A stretch of DNA of 35,365 nucleotides from Paraburkholderia ribeironis (GCF_900019265.1 NZ_CYGX02000115.1:1-35365), one strand, 5' to 3'. Counted from the stretch's first letter, positions 1-8,435 are shown. Numbers and translations are program-made. The notes: generated by a model from the sequence alone, not told the origin.

Positions 1-29
1 CCCGCCCCGCACAGGGGCAACGCTAATAG

Positions 30-171
30 ACCACAAGCAAATCAAGGAAAGGCCAACACCACAAAACAACTCAAAGAAAGACCAACACCACAAGCAAATC
101 AAGGAAAGGCCAACACCACAAAACAACTCAAAGAAAGACCAACACCACAAGCAAATCAAGGAAAGGCCAAC
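30..171. repeat. Tandem array of alternating 28- and 29-bp units
   Basis: Five units alternate as A-B-A-B-A (A 28 bp at 30-57, 87-114 and 144-171; B 29 bp at 58-86 and 115-143), giving a 57-bp composite period. A and B are diverged copies of each other: both begin with accaca and end with ccaac. The plus strand is almost free of T. There are no spacers, so it is not a CRISPR. The array lies 55 bp beyond the stop of the minus-strand SirB gene and resembles a piece of that gene (461-486). The remainder of 1-226 shows no gene; 172-226 is A/C-rich and featureless. Confidence 0.95.
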
Positions 172-226
172 ACCCAAGGCACACAACCAGAAAGCCACAG
201 AGCGCTGCAAAAAACAAAACCAACTC

Positions 227-607
227 TTAACCCTGCCGCAAACAATACTCCGCAACTGCATCCAGCACCGCTTCATCCTCTCCAACCGCTACCGCGCACT
301 TGATCTCGACAGTCGGATGCAACGCGCGACAGCGGTCAATCAATTCAGGCAAATCCTTCCTGACATGCCCACCTTGCCCGAAAAACACGGGCACAACGGT
401 GACCACATCACAGCCGTCTGCAACCAGCCGCTCCACCGCCGTAGGCAAATCCGGCTCCATCAACTCAAGAAAAGCCAACACCACAGCCGGCGCATCGCCG
501 CTCGCCACGCGAGCCGCCCTGAGCTTCTCCGCGAGCCGCTCGAACGGCTCGCGCCAGCGCCCATCCCGCGCGCCATGCCCAAACAGAACCAGCCCGTGCG
601 TAGCCAC
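227..607 (-). CDS. cbiX: SirB/CbiX single-domain sirohydrochlorin chelatase
   Basis: This is a 126-residue protein of the CbiX/SirB family, which inserts Fe2+ or Co2+ into sirohydrochlorin for siroheme or cobalamin synthesis. Family hallmarks seen are FGHGARD near the N-terminus (His11) and GQGGHVRKDLP (His81), with Glu48 between them; the histidines are the expected metal and substrate ligands. It has one domain only, like the short half-length CbiX forms. I chose the GTG at 607 because AGGAA lies 8-9 bases upstream and uses the last bases of the lptG stop codon, implying translational coupling. An upstream ATG at 637 (136 aa) would overlap lptG and has a poor ribosome site. Whether the product serves siroheme or B12 cannot be read from the sequence. 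Confidence 0.85.
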   Translation of the reverse strand: MATHGLVLFGHGARDGRWREPFERLAEKLRAARVASGDAPAVVLAFLELMEPDLPTAVERLVADGCDVVTVVPVFFGQGGHVRKDLPELIDRCRALHPTVEIKCAVAVGEDEAVLDAVAEYCLRQG

Positions 608-618
608 GACATCAGTTC

Positions 619-1767
619 CTAATGGCGGTCGACCCATCTCAGCCCGATCAACCCGAGCGCCAGGTACACCAGCCCCGGCGTCGCCGCGGTCAACGGCGCG
701 GGCCACGTATTCAACGTGCCGATATGCGAGAACAATGTATTGAACAGCTGGAAGCTCATGCCCAGCATGATCCCGCCAAACACCTTCATGCCGACCACCC
801 CAGCCCGCGTATGCAGATACGCGAACGGCAGTGACAGCACCAGCATCACGAACACGGCGAACGGATACAGCAACTTGCGCCACAGCGCAATTTCATAGCG
901 CTGCGTGTCCTGATGATTCTCGGTCAAATGCTGGATATAGCGGAACAGATTGAACATCGACATCCGGTCCGGCGACACCAGCAGCACCGAGAGAATCTGC
1001 GGCGTCAGCTCCGAGCGCAGCAAATACTCCGGCAACGACACCTGCTTCGCGCGATACACCGGGTTCAACGCGTCGGCCGGCGTGCCCGAAGGAGGGGCGA
1101 CGTCGATCAGTTGCGTGTCGGTCACGCCGGTCAGTTGCCAATGCCCCGGCGGCTGAAAGCGGCCGCTCTGTGCGGTCCGCACGTTCGACAGACGGAACTT
1201 CGAATCGAACTCGTAAATCCGCACGTTGCTTATCGTCGCGTCGGGCTTCAGTTCGCCGACATTCACGAAACGTGTCACCTGCTCGCCGTCCGCGCGCTCG
1301 GTGAGCGTGTCCTTCACCCACACGCCCGACTGGAAGTTGCTCGATACCGACGACCCCAGCGCTTCGAGCCGCACGCGCTCCGACAACTGGTCCGTGTACG
1401 GGCCGACCACTTCGCCAATCAGATAGGTCAGGAACACGAGCGGAATGCCGATCTTCAGCAGCGAGCGCAACGACCGATTGGTGGCGAGACCGGACACGCG
1501 GAAGATCGTGTACTCGGAGTTCGCCGCCATCTGCGCGAACACATAGATCGCGCTGATCAACGCGGCGACCGGAATGATTTCGTAAAAACGCGAAGGCGTT
1601 TGCAACGCGACGCGCAGCACCGCGTACTGGAATTTATAGTTGCCGTGGCCGACCGAATTCAGTTCGTTGATCAGGTCGAAGAAGAAGAACAGACCCGAAA
1701 ACGCAAACAGAATAAAGACGAACGTGAGATAGATCTGACGCGCGAAATACCGTTCATAGATGCGCAT
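619..1767 (-). CDS. lptG: LPS export ABC transporter permease LptG
   Basis: A 382-residue inner-membrane protein of the LptF/LptG (YjgP/YjgQ) family. With LptF and the ATPase LptB2 it extracts lipopolysaccharide from the inner membrane and feeds it to the LptC-LptA bridge. Predicted membrane helices lie near residues 12-34, 62-82 and 104-122, then a large periplasmic domain (about 125-295, the beta-jellyroll part), then helices near 299-318, 325-345 and 360-378. The start MRIYERYFARQIYLTF is typical of the family and the length is as expected. It begins 3 bp after the lptF stop, so the two are co-transcribed and probably translationally coupled. LptG rather than LptF is assigned from gene order and from the N-terminal sequence. 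Confidence 0.95.
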   Translation of the reverse strand: MRIYERYFARQIYLTFVFILFAFSGLFFFFDLINELNSVGHGNYKFQYAVLRVALQTPSRFYEIIPVAALISAIYVFAQMAANSEYTIFRVSGLATNRSLRSLLKIGIPLVFLTYLIGEVVGPYTDQLSERVRLEALGSSVSSNFQSGVWVKDTLTERADGEQVTRFVNVGELKPDATISNVRIYEFDSKFRLSNVRTAQSGRFQPPGHWQLTGVTDTQLIDVAPPSGTPADALNPVYRAKQVSLPEYLLRSELTPQILSVLLVSPDRMSMFNLFRYIQHLTENHQDTQRYEIALWRKLLYPFAVFVMLVLSLPFAYLHTRAGVVGMKVFGGIMLGMSFQLFNTLFSHIGTLNTWPAPLTAATPGLVYLALGLIGLRWVDRH

Positions 1768-1770
1768 CGG

Positions 1771-2868
1771 TCAGGCTCCCTGCGAACGGCTGAAATTGGC
1801 CCGCGTGAATAGCGGCCGGTTGCGCACGCGCAGCCAGAAAATGAACGCGACGATCGCCGCCACGATGACGTGCAGGATCACCAGACCCAGCCCGAATGAC
1901 ATCTTGCCCTGCTCGATCCACGACTGCACGACGTTCAGCAGATTCGAGTACGTCAGATAGATCAGCACGGCCATCACCAGATTGATGGTGCGGCTGCGCC
2001 GCGGGTTCTGATGCGCGAGCGGAATGGCCAGCAGCATCAGGTTGATCGCGATCAGCGGCAGCCCCGCGCGCCACGCGAATTCGGCAAGGTTTTCGTTGCT
2101 CGGGTTGCGCAGCAGCGTGAGCGTCGGGGTGCCGGTGGTGGTCGGCGTATTGACGACCGGCTGGCTTTGGATCTTCACGCCATAGCGCTCGAATTCCATG
2201 ATGCGAAAGTCGGGGTGCCCCGGCTCGCCGTCATAGCGGCGGCCGTTCTCCAGCACGACGAAGCGGTCGCCGTTCTTGTGCGTCTCGATATGGCCGAATT
2301 TCGACACCACCACGTTGACCTTGCCGCCCTCTGTGCTGGTCACGAACACGTTTTCGACCTGCCCCTGGTCGGGCGACATCTTCTCGATGAAGAACACCCG
2401 GTGAGTGGCGGGCGACTCGCGGAACTGGCCCGGCGCGAGCAACGAGACTTCGTCGCGCTGCTGGAAACGCGCACGGATCAGCTTGCTCTGCTGGTTCGAC
2501 CACGGCCAGCCGACGAACACGAAAAACATGATGAGGATGATGATCGGCGTGGCGAAAATACCGATCGGCTTGATGAAGCGCGTCAAGCTGACACCCGAGG
2601 ACAGCCATACGACCATCTCGGAGTCTTTGTACCACCGCGTCAGGACGAACAGGATCGACACGAACAGGGTCGCGACGAGCATGATCGCCAGATAGCCGAT
2701 CACGGTCAGGCCGATCAGGACCAGCACGTCGCGCGGGTCGATCTCACCCGAGGCCGCGAAGCCGACGATGCGGATCATCATCGTCGTCAGCACGAGCGTG
2801 AGCAGAACCATGAACACGGCACCAGCCGTATACGCGAGTTCGCGCTGGAGGGAGCGTTCGAAGATCAT
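1771..2868 (-). CDS. lptF: LPS export ABC transporter permease LptF
   Basis: A 365-residue partner of LptG with the same architecture: helices near residues 14-37, 48-76 and 100-121, a periplasmic jellyroll domain, then three C-terminal helices. The first residues (MIFERSLQRELAYTAG) are characteristic of LptF in betaproteobacteria. The motif TRWYKDSEMVVWLSSGVS after the second helix is the cytoplasmic coupling-helix region that contacts LptB. It is the first gene of lptF-lptG-cbiX and is divergent from pepA; the 137-bp gap 2869-3005 must hold both promoters. LptB, LptC and LptA are not in this window. Confidence 0.95.
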   Translation of the reverse strand: MIFERSLQRELAYTAGAVFMVLLTLVLTTMMIRIVGFAASGEIDPRDVLVLIGLTVIGYLAIMLVATLFVSILFVLTRWYKDSEMVVWLSSGVSLTRFIKPIGIFATPIIILIMFFVFVGWPWSNQQSKLIRARFQQRDEVSLLAPGQFRESPATHRVFFIEKMSPDQGQVENVFVTSTEGGKVNVVVSKFGHIETHKNGDRFVVLENGRRYDGEPGHPDFRIMEFERYGVKIQSQPVVNTPTTTGTPTLTLLRNPSNENLAEFAWRAGLPLIAINLMLLAIPLAHQNPRRSRTINLVMAVLIYLTYSNLLNVVQSWIEQGKMSFGLGLVILHVIVAAIVAFIFWLRVRNRPLFTRANFSRSQGA

Positions 2869-3005
2869 TGTTGATGATGAGAGGGGGCGCTCTCGGCGAC
2901 GTGCGGGTTGCTTCCCGTCACGCCCCCGGTGCAGCCGCCGCGGGAAAAATAGCGGATAATTGCGGCTTTCATCCTAAGCCCAGACTTTATCCGAGGACAA
3001 GCGCG

Positions 3006-4517
3006 ATGGACTTTAGCATAAAAGCCTGTGATTGGACCAAAGGCTCGACAAACGGTTTCCTGACCGGGAAATCCGATTGCATCGCGATCGGTGTGTTCGA
3101 GTCGCAAACGCTCTCGGGCGCCGCGCTTGAGATCGACGCGGCCACCAAGGGGCTGCTGACGCGCATCATCAAGGCTGGCGACATGGACGGCAAGGCCGGC
3201 ACCACGCTGTTTCTGCACGAAGTGCAGGGCATCGGCGCGTCGCGCGTGCTGCTGGTCGGTCTCGGCAAGCAGGACGCCTTCAGCCAGAAAGCCTACGGCG
3301 ACGCCGTGCGGGCCGCCTGGCGCGCGCTGCTCGGCACCAAAATCGTCCAGGTCACGTTCACGCTGGCCCAACTGCCGGTGCTCGAGCGCTCGGCCGATTG
3401 GGCCGTGCGCGCCGCGATCGTGGCGCTGCGCGAGGTGACCTACAAGTTCACGCAGATGAAGAGCAAGCCGGACAACGCGGCGCGCGCATTGAAGCGCATC
3501 GTCTTCAGCGTCAACAGCGGCGACGAGAAGGCCGCGAGACTGGCCGCCAAGCAGGGCGCCGCGCTCGCCAACGGCATGGACCTCACGCGCGACCTCGGCA
3601 ACCTGCCGAGCAACGTCTGCACGCCGAGCTACCTCGCGACCATCGCGAAGAAGCTCGCCAAAGACTGGAAACTGAAGATCGAAGTGCTGGGCGAGAAACA
3701 GTGCGAGGCGCTCAAGATGGGCTCGTTCCTGTCGGTCACGGCGGGCTCGGTCGAACCGGCGCAGTTCATCGTGCTGCAATACCAGGGCGGCGCCGCGAAG
3801 GCCGCGCCGGTGGTGCTGGTCGGCAAGGGCGTCACGTTCGACACGGGTGGCATCTCGCTGAAGCCGGGCGAGGGCATGGACGAGATGAAGTACGACATGT
3901 GCGGCGCCGGTTCGGTGCTGGGCACGTTGCGCGCGGTCGCGGAAATGGGCCTGAAGATCAACGTGGTCGGCATCATTCCGGCGGTCGAAAACGTGCCATC
4001 GGCGACTGCCACCAAGCCGGGCGACATCGTCACCAGCATGAAGGGTCTGACGATCGAAGTGCTGAATACGGATGCCGAAGGCCGGCTGATCCTGTGCGAT
4101 GCGCTGACCTACGCCGAGCGCTTCAAGCCGGCCGCGGTGATCGACGTCGCCACGCTGACGGGCGCGTGCATCATCGCGCTCGGCCATCACAACAGCGGTC
4201 TGTTCTCGAAAGACGACGCGCTGGCGGGCGAGCTGCTCGACGCATCGCGTGAAGCGTCCGACCCGGCGTGGCGCCTGCCGCTCGACGACGAGTATCAGGA
4301 ACAGCTGAAGTCGAACTTCGCTGATCTCGCGAACATCGGCGGCCGTCCGGCGGGCAGCGTGACGGCGGCGTGCTTCCTGTCGCGCTTTGCCGACGCGTAT
4401 CCATGGGCGCACCTGGACATCGCCGGCACCGCGTGGAAGAGCGGCGCGGCGAAGGGCGCCACCGGCCGGCCGGTGCCGTTGCTCGCGCAATTCCTGATCG
4501 ACCGCGCCACACAATGA
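3006..4517 (+). CDS. pepA: Leucyl aminopeptidase PepA (M17)
   Basis: A 503-residue cytosolic leucyl aminopeptidase that removes N-terminal residues from peptides. The M17 signature NTDAEGRL is at residues 354-361, and the metal-binding stretch GKGVTFDTGG holds Lys274 and Asp279. These, with Asp356 and Glu358, correspond to the two-metal site of the family. In enterobacteria PepA is also a DNA-binding protein in Xer recombination and carAB control; whether that holds here is unknown. The ATG at 3006 was preferred because GAGGA lies just upstream and the length equals the usual family length; the frame is open further upstream (to 2868) but that part overlaps the lptF start region. The gene is followed 52 bp later by holC, a common pairing. 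Confidence 0.96.
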   Translation: MDFSIKACDWTKGSTNGFLTGKSDCIAIGVFESQTLSGAALEIDAATKGLLTRIIKAGDMDGKAGTTLFLHEVQGIGASRVLLVGLGKQDAFSQKAYGDAVRAAWRALLGTKIVQVTFTLAQLPVLERSADWAVRAAIVALREVTYKFTQMKSKPDNAARALKRIVFSVNSGDEKAARLAAKQGAALANGMDLTRDLGNLPSNVCTPSYLATIAKKLAKDWKLKIEVLGEKQCEALKMGSFLSVTAGSVEPAQFIVLQYQGGAAKAAPVVLVGKGVTFDTGGISLKPGEGMDEMKYDMCGAGSVLGTLRAVAEMGLKINVVGIIPAVENVPSATATKPGDIVTSMKGLTIEVLNTDAEGRLILCDALTYAERFKPAAVIDVATLTGACIIALGHHNSGLFSKDDALAGELLDASREASDPAWRLPLDDEYQEQLKSNFADLANIGGRPAGSVTAACFLSRFADAYPWAHLDIAGTAWKSGAAKGATGRPVPLLAQFLIDRATQ

Positions 4518-4569
4518 CGTATTGCAGTCAGCCTGCGGGCGTCGCGGCGAAAATCGCGCGGAGTCGCTG

Positions 4570-4986
4570 ATGACGAGAATCGATTTTCACTCGAACGTCG
4601 GCGACTCGCTGTCGTATGCATGTCGCCTCGTTCGCAAGGCGTATCTTGCGGGCCAGCCGACCATCGTGCTGGCCGAGCCCGCGCGCCTGCGGGCCTTCGA
4701 CGAGCAGCTGTGGACGTTCTCGCCGCTCGACTTCATACCGCATTGCATGGCGGGCACGCCGCTCGCCGCGCAAACCCCGATCGTGCTGGCCACGAATCTC
4801 GATGACGTACCGCATCATCAGGTGCTGCTCAATCTGGGCGCAACGGTGCCGGCGCAATTCGCGCGCTTCGAAAGATTGCTGGAAGTGGTCGGTAACGCAC
4901 ACGACGAGCTAGCTGCGGGCCGCGAACGCTATCGCTTCTATCGCGATCGCGGCTATGCTTTGAACAACTACAAGCAAGGCGACTAG
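4570..4986 (+). CDS. holC: DNA polymerase III chi subunit HolC
   Basis: A 138-residue protein matching the chi subunit of DNA polymerase III. Chi pairs with psi (HolD) and links the clamp loader to the C-terminal tail of single-stranded DNA-binding protein. The N-terminus MTRIDFHSNVGDSLSYACRL and the C-terminal YRFYRDRGYALNNYK pattern are typical of chi; the overall Rossmann-like alternation is present. The ATG at 4570 fits the family start; the frame is open to 4522, but the extra 16 residues are not family-like. The location after pepA is conserved in many beta- and gammaproteobacteria, which supports the call. Confidence 0.93.
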   Translation: MTRIDFHSNVGDSLSYACRLVRKAYLAGQPTIVLAEPARLRAFDEQLWTFSPLDFIPHCMAGTPLAAQTPIVLATNLDDVPHHQVLLNLGATVPAQFARFERLLEVVGNAHDELAAGRERYRFYRDRGYALNNYKQGD

Positions 4987-5060
4987 GTTTCGTCCCGCCC
5001 ACGTTGCGGTCCATTCGCTGGGTCCGTGCTGCATGAACGGTGGGTCGGGCATGCGGCCTG

Positions 5061-5114
5061 CTTCGGCTTCGGCTTCGGCTTCGGCTTCGACTTCGACTTC
5101 GACTTCGACTTCGA
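5061..5114. repeat. Hexanucleotide microsatellite (CTTCGG x4, CTTCGA x5)
   Basis: Nine contiguous perfect hexamers: four of CTTCGG (5061-5084) and five of CTTCGA (5085-5114), followed by decayed copies to about 5131. The array lies 38 bp upstream of the preferred GTG start of the DUF2486 gene. Read in that gene's frame it would encode alternating Ser-Ala then Ser-Thr if an earlier ATG (5033) were used. A 6-bp unit does not shift frame, so copy-number change would alter leader length or N-terminal length only. Confidence 0.97.
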
Positions 5115-5152
5115 CTCAAACTTCGCCTTCGACTCACACACGGAGAGTGCAC

Positions 5153-5917
5153 GTGTCCGATCCCAACGACAATTCGATCCCGGTTCTGCACGAGATTCTC
5201 GTACCGGGCCATGACGCCCAGGCGCGTCAGGCAGAGGGCGACGCGCCAGCGACCGGGCCCGCGCCCGAAGCCGGCACGCCGCAGGAACCGGGTTTCAGGC
5301 GCGAGCCCACGCTGGCGCCGCAATCGACACATCCGGACGAACCCACGTTGTCGCCGGAACCTGTGCTTGCATCACAGCCGGTACTGACGCCGGAGCAGAC
5401 GCGCTCGCCGCAGCCTGCGCTTGCGCCGGAGCCTGCGTTCGCGCCGCAAGCCGCTGATGCGGCGGAAGCCACGCTCGCGTCCGAGTCGCTACACGCGACC
5501 GAACATGCTCATCCGAAGCGGCGCTCGCGACTGCACCACGGCGCTGCGGCACGGCATGCGCACGATGATGCGCTTGCGGCGTCGGCAGGTTTCTTCGACC
5601 GCGCCGAGCCGGTCGCGCCGCTCGAAGCCGGCACGATCGTGCCGCCGGATATCGCTCAGGAAACCGGCGCGCCGTCGCAGCCGGATCTCGACGCGGACGC
5701 GATCGCCGAACGTCTGCACGGCCGCTTCGCTGGTTTTCTGTCAGGCGAGGGGCGCGGCGTCGTCGAGGCGCGCTGCCGCGACGCGTTGCAGGAGCACGCC
5801 AGCTCGCTGGTCAGCCAGATCACACGCGAAGTGGCAATGACGCTGGAAGCCGAAATGACCGGCTGGGTACGCGAAGCGGTTGAAGAAGAGATCGCCCGGC
5901 GCTCGGGCCGTGGCTGA
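5153..5917 (+). CDS. DUF2486 family protein
   Basis: A 254-residue protein of unknown function resembling the DUF2486 family found next to holC in Burkholderia relatives. After a short conserved start (SDPNDNSIPVLHEILVPG) comes a long low-complexity stretch (about residues 25-115) rich in Pro, Glu, Ala and Thr with a loose xPEPxLAxQP repeat. The more conserved C-terminal third (DADAIAERLHGRF to the end) is amphipathic and helical, with many acidic and basic residues. No signal peptide or membrane segment is seen. I chose GTG at 5153 because GGAGA lies about 7 bases upstream; the frame extends to an ATG at 5033 through the hexamer array, which would add 40 Ser/Ala/Thr-rich residues. Confidence 0.8.
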   Translation: MSDPNDNSIPVLHEILVPGHDAQARQAEGDAPATGPAPEAGTPQEPGFRREPTLAPQSTHPDEPTLSPEPVLASQPVLTPEQTRSPQPALAPEPAFAPQAADAAEATLASESLHATEHAHPKRRSRLHHGAAARHAHDDALAASAGFFDRAEPVAPLEAGTIVPPDIAQETGAPSQPDLDADAIAERLHGRFAGFLSGEGRGVVEARCRDALQEHASSLVSQITREVAMTLEAEMTGWVREAVEEEIARRSGRG

Positions 5918-5953
5918 TGGTGTCGTGAAGCGGCGTCTGAACGCACGCATGAC

Positions 5954-5983
5954 CGGGCGCCTCTCGCGGCGCCCGTTTCATTT
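5954..5983 (+). terminator. Rho-independent terminator after DUF2486 gene
   Basis: An 8-bp GC stem (CGGGCGCC with GGCGCCCG, loop of 6) is followed by TTTCATTT. It lies 36 bp after the DUF2486 stop, and its T-run overlaps the stop codon of the convergent cytochrome gene. Confidence 0.75.
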
Positions 5984-6316
5984 GAGCGTCAGCACCCAGG
6001 CCGCCAGCGTGGCGGCCTGATCGGGCGTGAGCTGCGTATTCGCGGGCATCGGCACCCGACCCCACACCCCCGTGCTGCCATCCAGAATCTTGTGCTTCAG
6101 GTAGTTGGCGGCGTCTTCGCGTCCCGCATATTTCACCGCGACCTCGCGCAGCGCCGGGCCCATGAACGGGCGCGTGACCGAATGGCAACTCATGCAGTTC
6201 TGTTGCTGGGCCAATGCGAGGCCGGCGGCCTCCGCGTGCGCCGCCTGACTGCCGGCGCCCAGCATGGCGCTTAGCGTCACGGCTGCTGCAACCGCTCCAT
6301 ACGACATGGATTTCAT
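5978..6316 (-). CDS. Periplasmic class I cytochrome c (c-551/c-552 type)
   Basis: A 112-residue small monohaem cytochrome c. A cleavable signal peptide covers about residues 1-28 (cleavage near AAHA-EA). The haem-binding CMSCH motif is at 41-45 and the likely axial methionine is Met90 in VPMP. The spacing and the C-terminal helix (TPDQAATLAAWVLTLK) fit the cytochrome c-551/552 group that carries electrons in the periplasm. The redox partners are not identifiable from the window: it stands alone, 193 bp downstream of ilvD and separated from it by a strong terminator. An internal ATG four codons in is a possible alternative start. Confidence 0.92.
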   Translation of the reverse strand: MKSMSYGAVAAAVTLSAMLGAGSQAAHAEAAGLALAQQQNCMSCHSVTRPFMGPALREVAVKYAGREDAANYLKHKILDGSTGVWGRVPMPANTQLTPDQAATLAAWVLTLK

Positions 6317-6363
6317 TGTGGTCTCCGTCGGTGCAGGTGCCCGACTCGTGGTCCGGGCATTAT

Positions 6364-6400
6364 AAAAGGAAAGGGGCGCACGGTTTCCCGTGCGCCCCTT
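6364..6400 (-). terminator. Rho-independent terminator of ilvD
   Basis: Read on the minus strand, a perfect 13-bp stem (AAGGGGCGCACGG with its complement, 6371-6400, tetraloop GAAA) is followed by TCCTTTT. It lies 110 bp beyond the ilvD stop and just before the cytochrome gene, so it isolates the two. Confidence 0.9.
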
Positions 6401-6509
6401 ATCGCTTTCACGTAGCGTGGGCAGGCCACTGCCTGCGCACGCTGCCGTTCACTGCGGGCTGAACACGTCCCGGCAACCGGGGCGCGTCGGCGGCACGTGT
6501 GCTGCGCGC

Positions 6510-8183
6510 TCAGCCGGTCACCGCGCCCTTGTTGGCCGGCAGCGCCAGCGCGGAGTACTTGGCCAGCACGCCACGCGTGTAACGCGGCTTCGGCTGCTGC
6601 CATGCGGCACGGCGGCGCTGCAGTTCGGCGTCGTCGATGTTCAGTTGCAGCAGCAGCCGGTGCGCGTCGATCGTGATCGAGTCGCCTTCCTGCACGAACG
6701 CGATCGTGCCGCCCACGAACGCTTCCGGCGCGACGTGACCGACCACCATGCCCCACGTGCCGCCTGAGAAGCGGCCGTCGGTGATCAGGCCGACCGACTC
6801 GCCGAGCCCCTTGCCGATGATCGCCGACGTCGGCGCGAGCATTTCCGGCATGCCGGGGCCGCCTTTCGGCCCGAGGTAACGCAGCACCACCACGTCGCCG
6901 GCGACGATCCTGTCGGCCAGAATCGCTTCCAGCGCGCTTTGCTCGTCGTCGAACACACGGGCCGGGCCGGTGATGACCGGGTTCTTCAGGCCGGTGATCT
7001 TGGCGACCGCGCCGTCTTCGGCCAGGTTGCCCTTCAGGATCGCCAGATGGCCTTCGCTGTACAGCGCTTTGGCCAGCGGGAAAATCACCTGCTGATCGGC
7101 GCGCGGCTTGCCCGGCACGTCCTTCAGCTCTTCGGCGAGCGTCTTGCCGGTGATGGTCATGCAATCGCCGTGCAAGAGGCCCGCGTCGAGCAGGATCTTC
7201 ATGACCTGCGGAATGCCGCCCGCCTTGTGCAGATCGGTGGCCACGTACTGGCCCGACGGCTTCAGGTTGCAGATCACCGGCACTTTCTTGCGCATGCGCT
7301 CGAAGTCTTCGATCCTCCACGCTACTTCGGCCGCGTGCGCGATCGCCAGATAGTGCAGCACGGCGTTGGTCGAGCCGCCAGTCGCCATGATCAGCGCCAC
7401 GGCGTTTTCGATCGACTTCTTCGTGATGATGTCGCGCGGCTTCAGGTCCTTCTTGACCGCTTCGACCAGCACGCGCGCCGATTCGGCGGCCGAGTCGACC
7501 TTTTCCTGATCCGGATTGGCCATCGTCGACGAATACAGCAGCGACATGCCGAGCGCCTCGAACGACGAGCTCATCGTGTTGGCGGTGTACATGCCGCCGC
7601 ACGAACCCGTGGACGGGCACGCGTTCCTTTCGATCCCTTCGAAGTCTTCCTGCGACATGCGGCCCGCCGTGAATTCGCCGACCGCTTCGAACGACGACAC
7701 GATGGTCAAGTCCGTGCCCTTCCAGTTGCCCGGACGGATCGTGCCGCCGTACACGTAGATGCTCGGCACGTTCATCCGCGCGAGGCCGATCATGCCGCCC
7801 GGCATGTTCTTGTCGCAGCCGCCGATCACGACCACGCCGTCCATCCACTGGCCTTGCACGCAGGTCTCGATGCAGTCGGCGATCACTTCGCGCGACACGA
7901 GCGAGTACTTCATGCCCTCGGTGCCCATCGACATGCCGTCCGAGATCGTCGGCGTGCCGAAGATCTGCGGGTTCGCGTCGGCGCGCCTGATCGCGACCAC
8001 GGCCGCGTCGGCCAGACGCTGCAGGCCGGCGTTGCACGGTGTGATGGTCGAGTGCCCGTTGGCGATGCCGATCATCGGCTTGTCGAAATCCTCTTTCTGA
8101 TAGCCGAGCGCGTAGTACATCGAGCGATTCGGCGAACGCGCCACGCCTTGCGTGATGTTCTTCGAACGACGGTTGTATGCCAT
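6510..8183 (-). CDS. ilvD: Dihydroxy-acid dehydratase IlvD
   Basis: A 557-residue dehydratase of the IlvD/Edd family that converts 2,3-dihydroxy-3-methylvalerate and 2,3-dihydroxyisovalerate to the 2-keto acids of isoleucine and valine synthesis. Iron-sulfur cysteines are seen at Cys50 (TPCN), Cys123 (GGCDKNMPGG) and Cys195 (SCGGMYTANTM), the pattern of the [2Fe-2S] type. The ATG at 8183 has GGAGG 6 bases upstream; the frame is open to 8357 but that part lacks family similarity. IlvD belongs to branched-chain amino acid synthesis, yet no other ilv gene is nearby. It is divergent from a LysR-type regulator, which may control it. Confidence 0.96.
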   Translation of the reverse strand: MAYNRRSKNITQGVARSPNRSMYYALGYQKEDFDKPMIGIANGHSTITPCNAGLQRLADAAVVAIRRADANPQIFGTPTISDGMSMGTEGMKYSLVSREVIADCIETCVQGQWMDGVVVIGGCDKNMPGGMIGLARMNVPSIYVYGGTIRPGNWKGTDLTIVSSFEAVGEFTAGRMSQEDFEGIERNACPSTGSCGGMYTANTMSSSFEALGMSLLYSSTMANPDQEKVDSAAESARVLVEAVKKDLKPRDIITKKSIENAVALIMATGGSTNAVLHYLAIAHAAEVAWRIEDFERMRKKVPVICNLKPSGQYVATDLHKAGGIPQVMKILLDAGLLHGDCMTITGKTLAEELKDVPGKPRADQQVIFPLAKALYSEGHLAILKGNLAEDGAVAKITGLKNPVITGPARVFDDEQSALEAILADRIVAGDVVVLRYLGPKGGPGMPEMLAPTSAIIGKGLGESVGLITDGRFSGGTWGMVVGHVAPEAFVGGTIAFVQEGDSITIDAHRLLLQLNIDDAELQRRRAAWQQPKPRYTRGVLAKYSALALPANKGAVTG

Positions 8184-8391
8184 GGAGACCTCCGATGATC
8201 TGTGTTGTTTTGCACTTGCTGCGTAATGGCCAGCGTCGTGGCCGGCGCTAGCCGCGCTGGCGACGCCGCAGCGGCTGCGCCGGGGGCGCCGGGGGCGCCA
8301 ATGGGTGTGGCCGGCGGGGATGGGCCGGCGCGTCAGTTCAGTGTAGGTCCGACGCATCGCGCCAAGGATGCGGTTTTGCGATACACGTGTC

Positions 8392-8421
8392 CAATATATT
8401 ATTGAGCCACGATTAGGTCGT
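8392..8421. promoter_or_regulatory. Candidate operator palindromes between ilvD and lysR gene
   Basis: Two inverted repeats lie just upstream of the LysR gene: CAATA-TAT-TATTG (8392-8404) and ACGA-N5-TCGT (8409-8421). This is the AT-rich part of the 252-bp ilvD/LysR divergent gap, where a LysR protein would be expected to bind its own promoter and its neighbour's. The rest of the gap (8184-8390) is GC-rich and holds a short CCGGGGGCG duplication. Confidence 0.4.
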
Positions 8422-8435
8422 AAAATGTATTAATC

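Noticed and set aside
3..26. 3' end of a plus-strand gene entering from the left edge (frame ending TAA at 24-26)
   Set aside because: Only seven codons are visible, which is too little to support a gene.
30..171. CRISPR array
   Set aside because: Units are contiguous with no unique spacers and alternate between two related forms; no cas genes.
2865..4514. A 549-codon open frame on the minus strand across the whole of pepA
   Set aside because: It has Arg/Ala/His-rich composition without family similarity and mirrors pepA codon bias; typical antisense openness in high-GC DNA.
5033..5152. ATG 5033 as the true start of the DUF2486 protein
   Set aside because: The added residues come from the hexamer array; GTG 5153 has a well-placed GGAGA and begins the conserved segment. 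Kept only as a possibility.
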